Positions 1 through 11,669 of a DNA stretch of 64,000 nt are shown in pieces. The notes beneath the pieces are model-generated. The model was not told the DNA's origin and ran no database searches. It worked only from the letters and a program-made list of their open reading frames with translations. Made by a program: the position numbers and the translations under genes. How positions within the stretch are numbered: position 1 is the stretch's first letter; each line of letters begins with the position of its first letter. Source of the DNA: Epiperipatus broadwayi. Taxonomy: Eukaryota > Onychophora > Udeonychophora > Euonychophora > Peripatidae. Where the stretch lies: contig JAQFVV010012977.1 in assembly GCA_028023455.1 (NCBI GenBank), positions 158,001 to 222,000 on the forward strand. Reading direction: 5' to 3'.

Positions 1-143
1 ATGGTAATGAATGCACAATTCTATCACATAATCAATTTAGCTATCCCTTGTAATTGGGTGATAAATGAATATTTAACTGTTATTATCAAGAGAGTAGAAC
101 AAAAATGGAACCTCATTGAAATATTTACTGAACAGATATATTG

Positions 144-828
144 TAATATTTAAACAGCATTAAACTGTTGCACATGCGCTTTGCAGATTTTAACTATAAA
201 TGACTGAATACTAACATTTCAAACACATGATAAAGTCTTTGGAAAAGATAGAGTGGCCATCTATCTTTTCGAACCCAAATGTTTTTGTATGGGCAAATCT
301 TAAGTGTTTGAAAGTGAAAGCATGAAGATATTAAATAATCACTTTAAATTACTTTTACATGCTTGAATGAATGAGCTAGTGAAATTTATTAGAATTTACT
401 ATACGTCATTCTTATTTGAAATTAAATGTATGTAAATAAATCAATTATTTTATATAGTGCATGTGCAACAGTTTAATGTTGTTTAAATATTACAGTTTAT
501 AAACATCGTGCTATATAAAATAATTGATTTATTTACATACATTTAATTTTAAATAAGAATGACATATTGTAAATTCTAGTAAATTTCACCAGCGTCATTT
601 ATTCAAGCATGTAAAAGTAATTTAAAGTGATTATTTAATATCTTCACACTTTCACTTTCAAACACTTAAGATTTGCCCATACAAAAGCATTTGGGTTCGA
701 AAAGTTAGATGGCCACTCTATCTTTTCCAAAGACTTTATCATGTGTTTGAAGTGTTAGTATTCAGTCATTTATAGTTAAAATCTGCAAAGCGCATGTGCA
801 ACAGTTTAATGCTGTTTTTAAATATTAC
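144..828. repeat. Palindromic (foldback) repeat, about 320-bp arms
   Basis: The arms at about 144-462 and 505-828 are reverse complements of each other with scattered mismatches. For example, GCACATGCGCTTTGCAG near 171 is mirrored by CTGCAAAGCGCATGTGC near 782. The loop is about 40 bp. No ORF or transposase is present. It is probably a non-autonomous foldback or MITE-like element; no target duplication could be defined. Positions 1-143 hold nothing I recognise. Confidence 0.8.
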
Positions 829-1283
829 AGTTTATAAACATTGCACTATATAAAATAATTGATTTATGAACAGATATATTGAAAAATCTGGTAATTTTTT
901 TTTTGCCTTACAATTTCTGCTATACATCTCTCATAGAAACATTGTCCTGTAATTGATAATTCATCTTTAATTTATATAAATTCAACCATTATTTAAATGT
1001 CATAAAACAATAAAAATAATAAATTAAATACACAAATAATGCATAAATCAAGTAATTATAAAATTAATTAAAATATTTATTTAATTAATTGCTAATAAAG
1101 AGATTAATAGCATGTTCAATTATAGATTGTGCACAGACCTAGTATTCAGCCAGCTGCCAATTTATTCAATACCTTTCTGCTCTTAAATCAGCCCCTTAGT
1201 CACTAAAAACTAAATGTATATATCATTCAAGCATTATAAGTGGCAGATTAAGTTATGAATTAGAAAAACTTAACGTGAACATT

Positions 1284-1761
1284 ATAGAAAGTAGGTTGAA
1301 GTAAAGAAGGGTTCTCCTCTTTTCTTCCAATGCCTAAGCTTGTGGTTAAGACCTGTAGAGGTCCCTACCTTCACATTTTCAACTGCACATGCTTTAGGTT
1401 TATTGCCTTAGTAAATATTACTTACGTGCGTTAAATAAATTTATAATTACAACTTTAAATTATCATAATAGATTTCTAACTACAAGATCTTTCCATTGAT
1501 TCATTGTAAATCGAAAGATTTCATGAGTACTAATGGGTAATAGGAATTGTGGACTTAATCAGTGAAGTATTGAATAGCTTCACTCTCTCAGTTCTAACAG
1601 CTTCAGCATCACCTATTTATATAGAAAGTTGGTTGAAATAAAGAAGGGTTCCCCTCTTTTCTTATAATGCTTAAGCTTGTGGTTAAGACCTGTAGAGGTC
1701 CCTACCTTCGCATTTTCAGCCGCACATGTTTTAGGTTTATTACCTTAGTAAATATTATTTA
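1284..1761. repeat. Direct repeat pair (about 140 bp, 337-bp spacing)
   Basis: Two copies of one block lie at 1284-1425 and 1621-1761. Both contain the hairpin GACCTGTAGAGGTC followed by CCTACCTTCGCATTTTC-like sequence. A third, diverged copy is at 17755-17850. The spacing pattern resembles a partial tandem dimer of a small non-autonomous element, but I found no ribozyme core or Pol III boxes. Family unidentified. Confidence 0.75.
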
Positions 1762-2104
1762 CTTTTTAAACTAAATAAAATATTTAACTATGATAATAGA
1801 GCAGCTGAGATTTGAGTGCTTAAATTTGTTAGTTGGTTGCTGTATAAAGCTATAGAGAACAAAGAAGTATAAAATATATTTTTTAAAAATGAAAAATTAG
1901 TATATGATATTTTTAAGTGTAGAATTTGAGGCTAATTAAAACAAAGCAAAAGTATTAGACTTATTCAAACTATGATCAAAGTTGAATTCAAATGAAGTGC
2001 TTTTAGTAAAAATAATTTGATATTGAAATCACATGTGCCTATGTGTTTGCTAAAAAAAGATTATTAAAAATTTCACCATTAATTACATGGATATTTCATG
2101 GAGG

Positions 2105-2420
2105 AGTAGTATATAGACTACAGACTCAGCGATCAGCTATCTATGAAGAGATGTATTCTGAAATTACTATATAGAGATAAAATATATGGATGGAAAATTA
2201 AGTAGGATCATAGAACATATTGAATGATGAGAAGACACTGGGCTAGACACATTGCCAGAAGAATGGTGTTCAATAAACAATTAAGGTATTAAAAAGTTCA
2301 TTGAAATCATGTGAAAAAGAAAAGTTGTGGATCAAAAAAACTGGATTAAACATAGAGACCTTTATTTTGCAGTAGAATGGACTGGTAATGGTTGAAAATG
2401 ATAATAATAATGAGCATAAG
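2105..2420 (+). pseudogene. RTE-type LINE 3' fragment (decayed)
   Basis: Translation in shifting frames gives pieces such as ARHIARR and RSAIYEE, which match the conserved C-terminal stretch of RTE-clade polyproteins seen better preserved at 44.1-44.4 kb (SWAGHIARRDDNRW). Several stops and frameshifts interrupt it. It ends near a TGAAAATGATAATAATAATG tail, as expected for RTE 3' ends with short simple repeats. An old, 5'-truncated insertion. Confidence 0.55.
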
Positions 2421-3480
2421 AATTTATACTTAAAACTTATCTTAGAGAAGAATGATGCTAGAGAGCAACGGTGATGCGGAAAGATAAACCAAATGATGAT
2501 AATGAAAAAATTTAACGTCTGTGCAAAATCTCTACTCGTTTTTTTCCCTATGCATTTTCTATAGCTATAGAAATAATAGCGGTATTTGAAAATAACCATT
2601 AAAACAAGATGAAGTAAGAAAAGACAAATATATATTTTTAATCATTTTCTTTACGCAATAAATTGTACAGTTTTATAACTAGTAACCCAAATATTATCAT
2701 ACACATTTAAAAATTATTAATTTAAATAAAATATAAATAAATAATAAAATATTTAAATCATATAATAATATTTTTCAGATTATTACATTGTATATAGAAA
2801 GTGAGCTATTTTATTTAGTTACACGTTTGTATATCTGTATTATTCTTGTGTATACACATATGCGTCTGTATATTATGAAAAAATGTTCTCGTGGAGAAAA
2901 GTGTTGCACAGGTGTGTTTAGTTATATATCAATAATGTTGAATGATTTTTTTGTATGTTTGAAGTATAAAATAGCTGTCAAAATTGACTTGGGTAGAAGA
3001 GAGACTCAGAAAATTAAATGTTTTTTTCTTGAAATCTGTGTTGATATTCGTATTTGCCATAGCAGACGACCAAATATTGAAATAGAAAAAAACTTTTTAT
3101 TAGGAAAGCAAAAGTTAAAATCTAGATAGGAGGAGAGATTAGTTACTGACGGCCACACCCAAATCTTTTATTGATATTCCTTCATATATATACATATAAT
3201 TAAACTGGCTAATAGCGCTATTAAAAATATGTAATTAGCTTAAGTAGATATAGTCAATTGATTGATTATATATATATTCAAAATTACTCCATATTCACAG
3301 CTCAATCTGATTAAACAAAAAATATAAACTCTAAAACGCAACGACTGGTTTCAGTGATACAAGCAGACGTCACAAAGATAAAGCACTATAAGATAACATG
3401 TTTAAACTAAACATTACCCATAATTCCACTTACTTCCCATATACCCTTAATATTAAAAGAATTTTTAAATAAGTTAATTG
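2421..3480. other. AT-rich, no assigned feature
   Basis: An open frame at 2788-3129 (+) encodes 113 residues with no recognisable motif and compositional bias typical of chance ORFs in AT-rich DNA. I see no splice-bounded exon, repeat family member or RNA gene here. Confidence 0.5.
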
Positions 3481-3482
3481 CT

Positions 3483-3912
3483 TCAGAAACTTAAATTTTT
3501 AATAATAAATATTCTTTTTATTTCATTTCTTTCAAAGAAGACAATCTTAGCTTCATCAAAATTAATAGCCTGTCCTGTATCTTTCTCATGAATATGTACA
3601 GCAGAACTAATATATTTATTTCTAGCCCTACTTTTATGTACCTTTATTCTTTCATTTAAGCTCAAACTATTCTGGCCTATATATACCGAAGATGTGTATG
3701 AATCTTAAGACTCACAGACATGGTTTTATTTAAGATTTATTTTTGACTTTATAGGTAGTGTTGTGAAAGATATTTCTAGGTTGTTGAACATTTTCTTCTT
3801 TTGATGGTTTAGATAAGATTAATAATTTTAAAATAGAAAGTAATTGGGTGTTTGGTAGTTTGGATATAGTTGAAGCAATGTTGATGTTCTTGTGTCTGTA
3901 TTGGTTAAACAT
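3483..3912 (-). pseudogene. Penelope-like element C-terminal GIY-YIG endonuclease fragment
   Basis: The minus strand reads SVYIGQNSLSLNERIKVHKS followed by a KYISSAVHIHEKDTG-like block and FDEAKIVFFERNEIKR. This is the order seen in the GIY-YIG endonuclease domain at the C-terminus of Penelope-like retroelements: the YIG motif, then S-L-x-E-R-I-K-x-H, then H-x-x-x-T-G-H/Q. The YIG triplet is intact. Upstream (3730-3912) a linker-like reading lies in another frame, so at least one frameshift separates it from the endonuclease. No reverse transcriptase domain is attached. It faces a second copy of the same domain at 4146-4598 (+). A dead fragment. Confidence 0.7.
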
Positions 3913-4139
3913 GGATCTTTATCAAAGAATAAAATTAAAGTTATTAAAAATTTGCTTTTATTATTGGAGAATTCAATGCATTTTACATAGAATAGTAATT
4001 TTTATAAGATTAAGGATAAGTGGATAATAAATTATACTATATTCTCCATTAATTTGTTCAGTTTATATTAATTATATGGAAGAGAAAATTATTAATAAAA
4101 AATTGTTTATACTTAAAATTATTTGTTAGATATATTAAT

Positions 4140-4640
4140 GATTATTTGTTTGTAGTTAAGAATGATAAAGTGAAAGAGTGGGCAAATGAGTTTTATTGTT
4201 TTGATTCTTATATAAAATATGTTATAGAAGGAAGGGAATTAGATTTTGCTAAATTAAAAATTTTAGATAAAGGATATATAGATCAGAGTAGTTTGAGCTT
4301 AAATGAAAGAATAAAAGTACATAAAAGTAGGGTTAGAAATAAATATCTCAGTTCTGCTTTATATATTTATGAAAAAGATACTGGCCACATTATTAATTTT
4401 GATAAGGCTAAAGTTGTCTTTTTTGAGAGAAATAAAATAAAAAGAAAAATTAAAGAATCTTTATTATTAAAAATTTATAATTCTGAAACAATTACCTTAT
4501 TTAAAAATTCTTTTGGTATTAAGGGTGTATGGAAAGTAAGTGAAATTGTGGGTAATGTGGCTATTTTGTTGTTGTTTACACTCTGCTTGTACCAGTAAAA
4601 CCACTGTTAGTGTTTTAGAGTTTATTTTCTTAAATAGGGT
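4140..4640 (+). pseudogene. Penelope-like element C-terminal GIY-YIG endonuclease fragment, inverted partner
   Basis: An open frame of 150 codons (4146-4598) carries LSLNERIKVHKSRVRNKYLS, then YEKDTGHIINFDKAKVVFFE and further C-terminal sequence ending near FGIKGVWKVSE. It is clearly the same family as the minus-strand fragment at 3483-3912 and extends further toward the C-terminus. The YIG signature has become YID (GYIDQ), which changes the conserved glycine of the catalytic motif. The first 40 residues do not fit the family, so the ATG at 4146 is probably fortuitous. No reverse transcriptase domain is present. The two fragments are head-to-head, about 230 bp apart. Confidence 0.65.
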
Positions 4641-6150
4641 CGTTGAGTGGTGAATTTGGGGGCAATTTTAGATATATATTAATATGAAGCTTTTTATGAA
4701 TAACATATAAAATATATTTTCTGGGTTCATTCATGTGATGTAAACAATAATATTTACTCATGCTCAGGATGGATCACATCTGTATTATCAGAATATGGAA
4801 TGCTACTTTAAAAATCTTGCAGATATATTACAAGCACCACATGGTGTAAAATAAAATAAGTAATACAGTCAATATTTTAAAGACAAAGGGAAGAATAATA
4901 GTAGAAATTGAATATAAAATTAATATTGATTTGACTAATAAGTTTAGGAAATGTTTCCAAATAAGAGATAATTTAGATGTATTATCACATTTGTTGAAAC
5001 AGTTGAGTCATTTAATTAATAATGTCAATGACTTTTTAATGGATTTTTTTATAGTAAGCATCATATTCATATAATATAATAATATTAAAGGTTTATATTG
5101 TACAACAATAATATAAAAGTGATGTATATTATTAATGAAAAATATAGTAATATTCTGTTCAAATCTAAGGACTTAATTATTTTAGAAGTCAGCAACGTTT
5201 ATGAAATTCTATGTAAAGTTTATGATTTCTTGTGTGAGTACGGACAATCTTTGGATCAGGTCCATAAAATATTAACATTCCAATGTGATAAAGTAGCATT
5301 TATTATCCACATTTTTACTCCATTTCATAAATCCAAATCACAACATACGTTTTTAGTACCAATATTACAATAAAAAGAATAATCAGATAGATCATAATCA
5401 TTATTAACCCTCTATCATTATGACAGATTTAACTGTTCTCCCTGGTGAGAGTTTGGTAAACTACTTGCATTTGATTTTAACATTAAACAATTATTCCATA
5501 TCAAAATATAATAAATTGGATTTGATTGATAGAAATTTACGTTTAGCATGAAATAAACTTTTAAAAAATCACATTTGAATTTTGCAAATATCGGGAGAAA
5601 ATAAGATTGTAATAAAAAAAACAAAGAATATTTTACATCATTAAATGATTAAGAAAAGCAGATTGATTTTGTAAAGTCAACTAATTTTTTTTCTTATTGC
5701 ATTTTTGCTTAAACTATAAATGAATAAATATTATTATCTGACAAATCTATCAAATTACATTTTGAAATATTAATATTTTTTTAAAAAATATGTTTTACAA
5801 AATTGTAATATAACCTAACAGAATGAAGGTGATAATGTATTAGCAAATCGGTTTAAAAAAGCTTATTAATTGGTAATTTGTTTTGTTAATATTATATTAG
5901 AACTTATTACCTTTTATTTTTAAAATAAAACGAATGTTTGAAGTAAATGTGAAATCAAGTATAATTATTGACTTTTTCCATGAAGGTTTTATCATTCTAA
6001 AAAAAATTTTAAAGCAATCTCACAAAGCATATAAATCTGATAACTATAAGGGAAAATCATACTAGTCAAGTCTTGTCTAAAACTCATTGGAATCACTACA
6101 TTTTCTTTAGATTTTGGGGGGAATTAAAATATCAGAAATAATTATATTGA
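4641..6150. other. AT-rich, no assigned feature
   Basis: I found no conserved protein motif, splice-flanked exon, tRNA or repeat family member in this stretch. The short open frame at 5098-5373 (+) has no recognisable similarity. Confidence 0.5.
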
Positions 6151-6284
6151 ATTTTTAAGGAAACCAAGTCATACATCACATGACTTAATTAGCTTATATT
6201 TACTAATGGATTATAAGGAGTATTCTAATAGCTCTAAACAAGCTTTTTTAATAAATGCCACAACAGAAAGCATTTAAAATCTCT

Positions 6285-6347
6285 ATCCAGAATTATTGCT
6301 ACCCCCAAACCAGTTTCAAGCTAATGGCTCTCATCAGTGTGAAGCTA
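6285..6347 (-). ncRNA. Hammerhead ribozyme, type I, intact core
   Basis: On minus: CACTGATGAGAGCC, loop ATTA, GCTTGAAACTGGTT. Core CUGAUGA is complementary to 6331-6337; GAAAC follows stem II (GAGC pairing with GCUU including one G-U). Stem III is minimal (AC/GU around a two-base loop), and the cleavage-site triplet would be GUU. Stem I begins with CA/UG. All invariant core positions are present. The very short stem III predicts activity mainly as a dimer, as known for PLE and retrozyme hammerheads. Confidence 0.72.
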
Positions 6348-6782
6348 GAACATTCAGACACTAGATATAAAATACAAATTAAAGCCCAGCATTTAACATA
6401 TATTTAATTATTAAATAGAAAATCTGAAATTTTCAGACATCTATATGTCTTCAAATCCAGCTATCTAACTTAAATAACAATATGGGATTGAACCAAATTC
6501 AGATATACTATATATTAATAAACTTAGCAATATAACATTGCCAAAGCCTTAGAAGTCAAACTATAATAGTAAGGAAACCAAGTCATATATCATGTGACTT
6601 AATTAGCTTGTATTTACAAATGTAATATAACGAGCATGCTAATAGCTCTAAACAAGCTTGTTCAATAAATGTTGTATTTGAATACATATAGATGTCTGAT
6701 AATTTCAGATTTGCTACTTAATAATTAAATATTCATTGAATTCTGAGCTTGAGTTTGTATTTTGGATCTAGTGTTAGGATGT

Positions 6783-6842
6783 CCTAGCACCTCACTGACG
6801 GGAGCCATTAGCTCAAAACCGGTTTGGGGATAGAGATAATTC
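6783..6842 (+). ncRNA. Decayed hammerhead ribozyme (partner of 6285)
   Basis: The inverted mate reads CACTGACGGGAGCC, ATTA, GCTCAAAACCGGTTTGGGG. Stem II (GAGC/GCUC) is perfect, but the core is mutated: CUGACGG instead of CUGANGA, and AAAA instead of GAAA. The loss of the G fits decay of a CpG (CTCGAAAC to CTCAAAAC). Predicted inactive. Confidence 0.6.
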
Positions 6843-6935
6843 TAGATAGAGATTTTAAATGCTTTGTTTTGTGGTATTTATTGATAAAACCTGTTTAGAG
6901 CTATTAGCATACTTGTCTTATTGGATTTTTCAATT

Positions 6936-9424
6936 TACATAAAAGAAATTAATAAAATATCTCAATAGATGGCTGTACAAACAAATTGACTTCAGCGCTA
7001 TTTTTGGATTTCTTTATTTAATATCCCTCACTTTTATAAAGCAAATGTTTAAGAGGTTGGACAATGACATTAAGCATGGTGATCCATCTATGTTATTCCC
7101 ATTTGCAGAAACTTTGCACAGTTCATTAATCAGTCTCATTATTTATTATAATGTGTCAGTGTGTTATATAGTTTCATTGATCAATGCTTTCCCTGAAATC
7201 ATAAAAATCACTTGAAAATGTGATTTATTACTGACTTATATAGTTCGAATTATGTTAAACATTTCAGTAGTTTTTTTTCCCCCAATTTAAAACAAAATTC
7301 AATGTTAGTGCATTATTCCGTCATGGGCTAAGTTATGAAATATACTGCCAGTACATATAATTTATAATGAAAGCATGCTAATACCATAAATGTTCTGTTT
7401 AGAATAGTTTAGCCATGTGACTATATATTTATACATTCAGAGATGGACATACAGTCATCTTGAAGAGAGAACCAGTCATCGATTTCCTTTTCATGGGGCA
7501 CACTATGTAATGCTTGCTTTAACTATTATTCATTATTTTTTCCCATATTGAAGCATTAATAAGTTTTATCATTTGGAGATCATAGTATGTTTAAAACCCA
7601 AAATGAAAATGAATTTCAAGCCACGATTTTTTGATTCTTGAGTAGATCATGCTATGATCACATTAAACAACATAATACTAAGTCTAATGCTTTTGATTAC
7701 TATTTTTTCCGTTAACATATTAATATAACTCATTAATTGCTAATATATATCTATATATTTATACATTGTAGATATATACAATGAAGAAAATTGAGTTATT
7801 CATAATAAACGGACATTAAATCTTCTGCCTTAAGTTAGTTTATCATACCTTGCAATAGAGCCAAATTTTATAGCCTTAGCTAATCAATGGACATTAGGTT
7901 ATGGTGTTATATAATATCTACATTCTGAGATCAGTTTTGTCTTCATTAGTAAATATGAAGGGAACTACTCAAGGAGAGATATGTGTACACTGAAAATGTT
8001 GTGTGATTCTTGGTTTCAAAGGAAAAAAAATTTATCACCTATTCTTATTTTGTATGTATTTCTTCCAGACATCATTTTAGCCATTAATGAGTCACCACAA
8101 TATAAAAATTACTACAATTATACAGAAGCACTGCTTCATATAATCTCTCATTTCATCTCTCATCTTATCCATCCATATCAGAAATGGTCACTTCCTTATA
8201 TCTCTTTTTTAAATGAAATTTAAAAATCACTTTTATGAACAGAGTAAAAGATGTCTTCTAGATATACAAATGCATTATATTCCAAATTTGGATTGTAGTT
8301 TTCACTGACTAAGGTGATAACCAAAAACTGATCAGTCTGAAAATGGACATTAAATAGGATTATCCTGTCTGGTATCTATTGATTACTTTAGTATACACTA
8401 GGATAAAAATAACGTCTTTCTTAGCATCTTTTAAGTTGCCCCATTATGGTATCTTGATTTTTTTAGTAATATGAGTGATGGTAAGCTTCAAAAAAACTGT
8501 AATACATTTAGAGGTATTTCATTTAGCAGTGGATCATCAATGATTGTAGATGAAGTCTGTAATAACAATAAAAAATGGTGTAGTAGTTGGAACTTAAATT
8601 GCCTCACACATAAATTTTAATGCTTATGTAGATGAGTAAACTTTCTTTTAGGCAGAGAATAATACCAATAAAACATGACATAAATTTCTTAGTTTATTCC
8701 TGCACTTACAAGAGCAAATCTTTTAAACTAAAAATTAATATGTGGTGATAGATATTATATAGTATTAATATATAGTCAACATAAGATTATACTTGCCAAT
8801 AAATTTTATTTTAAATCTTTTTGCTTATCTCAATGTCATTCTAAACATTGCTGGAAGTTACAAAGTATCTGTAGTCGCTTTTTATTAAGCATCCAATTAT
8901 TAAACCCATAAATAAGCATTGGTCTCATATATTTATTTAAAAGATGTTCTTTTCAAGCAAATGGGCATATATATATATATATATATACTTGTAATTAAAT
9001 TCAAAACAAAAAAGCTATTATTGGGTTTTAGAAAAAGATAATTTGACTATAAGACTGACAGTAATAAAGGATTGTTTCCTAGCAACATTATTGCTAAAGA
9101 CTTCTCTAGTTATTTATTGGGAAATTGCTGCATTTTTCTTTCTTTAGATTACAATAAATATATGAAAATATTTAATCTAATACATATACATATTTTAAAT
9201 AAAGTTATTTTTGCCTGAACATTCATTCCATTTATAATAATAATTTGTCGATGTTACATGTAATTGTTATTTTCTATGTAATTATGTTCAGTCTTTTTTT
9301 TTTTTGGTTTGTTTTAATGAAAAATTATTAACCGTTTAGGTAAATGTAATTGGTTTTGTTACACTTGGTGAAATTTTTTGAAAATGTTCAAACTTTTATT
9401 TCTGCAAAAAAATCTTTATTTTAT
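6936..9424. other. AT-rich, mostly unassigned
   Basis: Apart from a weak exon candidate at 7441-7506 and short (AT)n runs (for example near 8970-8990) I find nothing to annotate. The open frame at 7981-8223 (+) has no recognisable motif. Confidence 0.5.
7441..7506 (+). other. Possible 66-bp internal exon (unidentified)
   Basis: A pyrimidine/AT-rich stretch ending in TTCAG at 7440 is followed by a locally GC-richer 66-bp segment and a GTAATG donor-like site at 7507. One frame reads DGHTVILKREPVIDFLFMGH, another RWTYSHLEERTSHRFPFHGA; neither is interrupted. I do not recognise either peptide. Seen: splice-like signals and open frames. Inferred: an exon. A chance combination is quite possible. 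Confidence 0.25.
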
Positions 9425-10880
9425 AGTCATCATCATCATCAACAACAACAACCATTATAAATCCCTGCAGAATGAAGGTCTCTCTAAGTTCAATCCATCT
9501 TCTCCAATATTCAGCTTCTCTTCTCCATGTCATCCCTGCACACTTTATTATTTCATTCATTCATCTCACATGTGGTCTCTTTCTGGGTCTTTTACAATCT
9601 CTTGGAATCCAGTTTAAGATTTCAATTGTCCATCTATTATCATCTTTTCTAGAAATATGTTCAGCCCAACTCCACTTCAGTCATTTAATTTTTTCAATGA
9701 GGTCAGTAAAACCTGTTTTTTCTCTTACCCATATATTGTGTTTTTGATCTCTTCTTGTTATTCCTAACATGCATCTCTCCATACTTCTTTGAGTGATATG
9801 AAGTCTCTGTATTGCTCTTCAATTAAGTGTCCATTTCTTAGATCCATAAGTAAAAACTGGTAAAACACATTTATTAAAAAAACTTTCTTTTCAAACACAT
9901 AGACATATTTTCTGTCAAGTTATTTCCACAAAAAGCACTCCAACCAAGTTTAATTCTAAGATTAATTTCATCCATTATGTTTCCATCTGTATTAATAATC
10001 TGACCAAGGTATTTGTAACTGTTAACTTCTTCCAACTCATCATAATCAATCTTTATTTTCATATTTTGAGAAAATCCATTGAACATTACTTTAGCCTTTT
10101 TAACATTTATCTTTAGTCCTACTTTCATCTGATAACTCCTGCAACATTTCCTGCAGCTTTAAAGCATTGTTTTCAAAAACAACTACATCATCTGCAAAAT
10201 CTAAATTACTTAAATAATTTCCATTTACTTTCACTTGTTTAGCTTCCCATTTTAATTCACAAAATACTTCTTGCAGCACTGCTGTAAAATGTTTTGGAGA
10301 TATGGAGCCACCCAGTCTTATAACCTTCTCAATATTCTAGCATCATTACATAATCTAATTGTTGCTGTTGCATTTTTATAAATATTTTTTAAAATATGAC
10401 AATATCTTAGATGTATACCTTGATGATCCAATGCTTTAATTACTGAAGAAATGTTTATAGAATCAAATGCCTTTTCATAATCTACAAATCCAAGACATAA
10501 TGACAACTCATATTCATTTGTCCTTCTTATAACTTCTGTCAATACCTGGATATGATCTACTGTACTAAAACCACTTTTAAATCCAGCTTGTTTTCTTGGT
10601 TGGTAGAAATCCAATGTTCTCTGTATACGAGTTGTAATTATCTTGGTAAAAATTTTGTATAAAACTGATAAAAGGCTGATAGGTCTGTAATTTTTAATAT
10701 CTTCTTTATCATCTTTTTTAAATATTAATATTAATACTGCATTCTTCCAATCATCTAGTACATCTTTATCATTTAGACACTTACTTTGCTAAAAAAATTA
10801 TAATACTTCACCTGCTTTTTTTAATATATCAATTGTAATTCCATCATTACATGGAGCCTTTCCTTTCTTCATAGCAAAAC
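9425..10880 (-). pseudogene. RTE retrotransposon copy, 5'-truncated and frameshifted
   Basis: The minus strand encodes blocks homologous to the better copy at 42.7-44.4 kb: AGFKSGFSTVDHIQVLTEVI, then VDYEKAFDSINISSVIKALD (10318-10614), GLKINVKKAKVMFNGFSQNM (9874-10128), and the 3' end finishing in a GAT/GTT-rich tail at 9428-9455. RT motif A (FVDYEKAFDS, with the catalytic Asp) is preserved here although it is deleted in the 42.7 kb copy. The copy starts within the KGKAP block (RT motif 0/1) so the endonuclease domain is missing. Stops and frameshifts separate the open blocks. Non-functional. Confidence 0.85.
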
Positions 10881-11099
10881 TCAATAAATTGAACTTGATT
10901 TCTTTTTAATTTAATTTTAAAAAATGAAAAATATTGTAAAAAATTATATTTGAACTTTTCAAATATTGAAAAAAGTTTTATATGAGAACAACATATGATA
11001 CAATAATGTGAAAGTAAACAATGTTAAGAAAATAAACTAATTTTTAATTTTTTTAATGTGAACAAACAAATATGGATTTATGATAACTATAAAATTCTT

Positions 11100-11570
11100 A
11101 TATAAATGCAAGGAAAAAAACCCCTTTTTTATTGTACATATATGTAGACACAATCCTATGTTTCAATTGTCCTGTAGTCTTCTTCAGAGTTATGATATAA
11201 TGAACAAAATAAAATGCATAACTATATAAGTAGTACCATAAAAATGTTAACAATAAAATTAATAAAAAAATAAAATAAAAACAACATAAAATATAACAAA
11301 ACATAATAATACTAAAATACATATAAAAATTATCAAAGCCAAATAAAATAATCCAAGTAATATAAAATATACAATATAAATATAAAATATTTTATGTTGT
11401 TTTTTATTTTTTTATTATTTTATTAATTTTATTGTATTTTTATGGTATTATTTATACAGTTATGCATTTTATTTTGTTCATTATATCATAGCTCTGAAGA
11501 AGACTTCAGGACAATCAAAACATAAGATTGTGTATGCATATATGTCCCATAAAAGGGTTTTACTAAAAAT
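11100..11570. repeat. Inverted repeat (about 170-bp arms)
   Basis: The segment 11110-11290 is mirrored by 11395-11570: both carry TCTGAAGAAGACT, CAGGACAAT and a TATG(C/T)ATATATGT block. A flank of the right arm (11525-11660) recurs on both sides of the foldback element at 21156-28619. No ORF of note. I could not fold a hammerhead from the CTGAAGA/GAAAC-like words here (see rejected list). Confidence 0.7.
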
Positions 11571-11669
11571 TGTTCAAAGTAGAGTGGATAAATTGCATTT
11601 ATATAAGATATTACTGCAAAATAAAGAAAGTGGTGAACTTGGTAATATTTCTATCATTCTGTTTATAAT

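Larger units (their letters stand above)
6160..6935. mobile_element. Hammerhead-bearing element, two inverted units
   Basis: A minus-oriented unit (about 6165-6475) and a plus-oriented unit (about 6665-6935) are mutual reverse complements. Shared blocks include AATAGCTCTAAACAAGCTT, CATATAGATGTCTG and a hammerhead core. The left end, beginning at the near-palindrome AAGTCATACATCACATGACTT, recurs at 6575-6600. There is no coding capacity. The same ends and core occur at 17.5 kb and 44.7 kb, so this is a dispersed family. Arrangement and ribozyme suggest a non-autonomous retroelement related to retrozymes or PLE terminal repeats. Confidence 0.7.

Noticed and set aside
2788-3129. 113-codon ORF on plus
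   Set aside because: Low-complexity AT-driven composition, no motif and no splice or promoter context.
9378-9747. Plus-strand open frames at 9.4-9.7 kb, and minus-strand frames at 18.45-18.84 and 43.99-44.29 kb
   Set aside because: Antisense shadows of the RTE C-terminal coding region.
11140-11560. Hammerhead-like words CTGAAGA ... GAAAC in the 11.1-11.6 kb inverted repeat
   Set aside because: The sequence between them (AGACTACAGGACAATT) cannot form stem II, and GACAAT pairs with the downstream ATTGTGTC instead.
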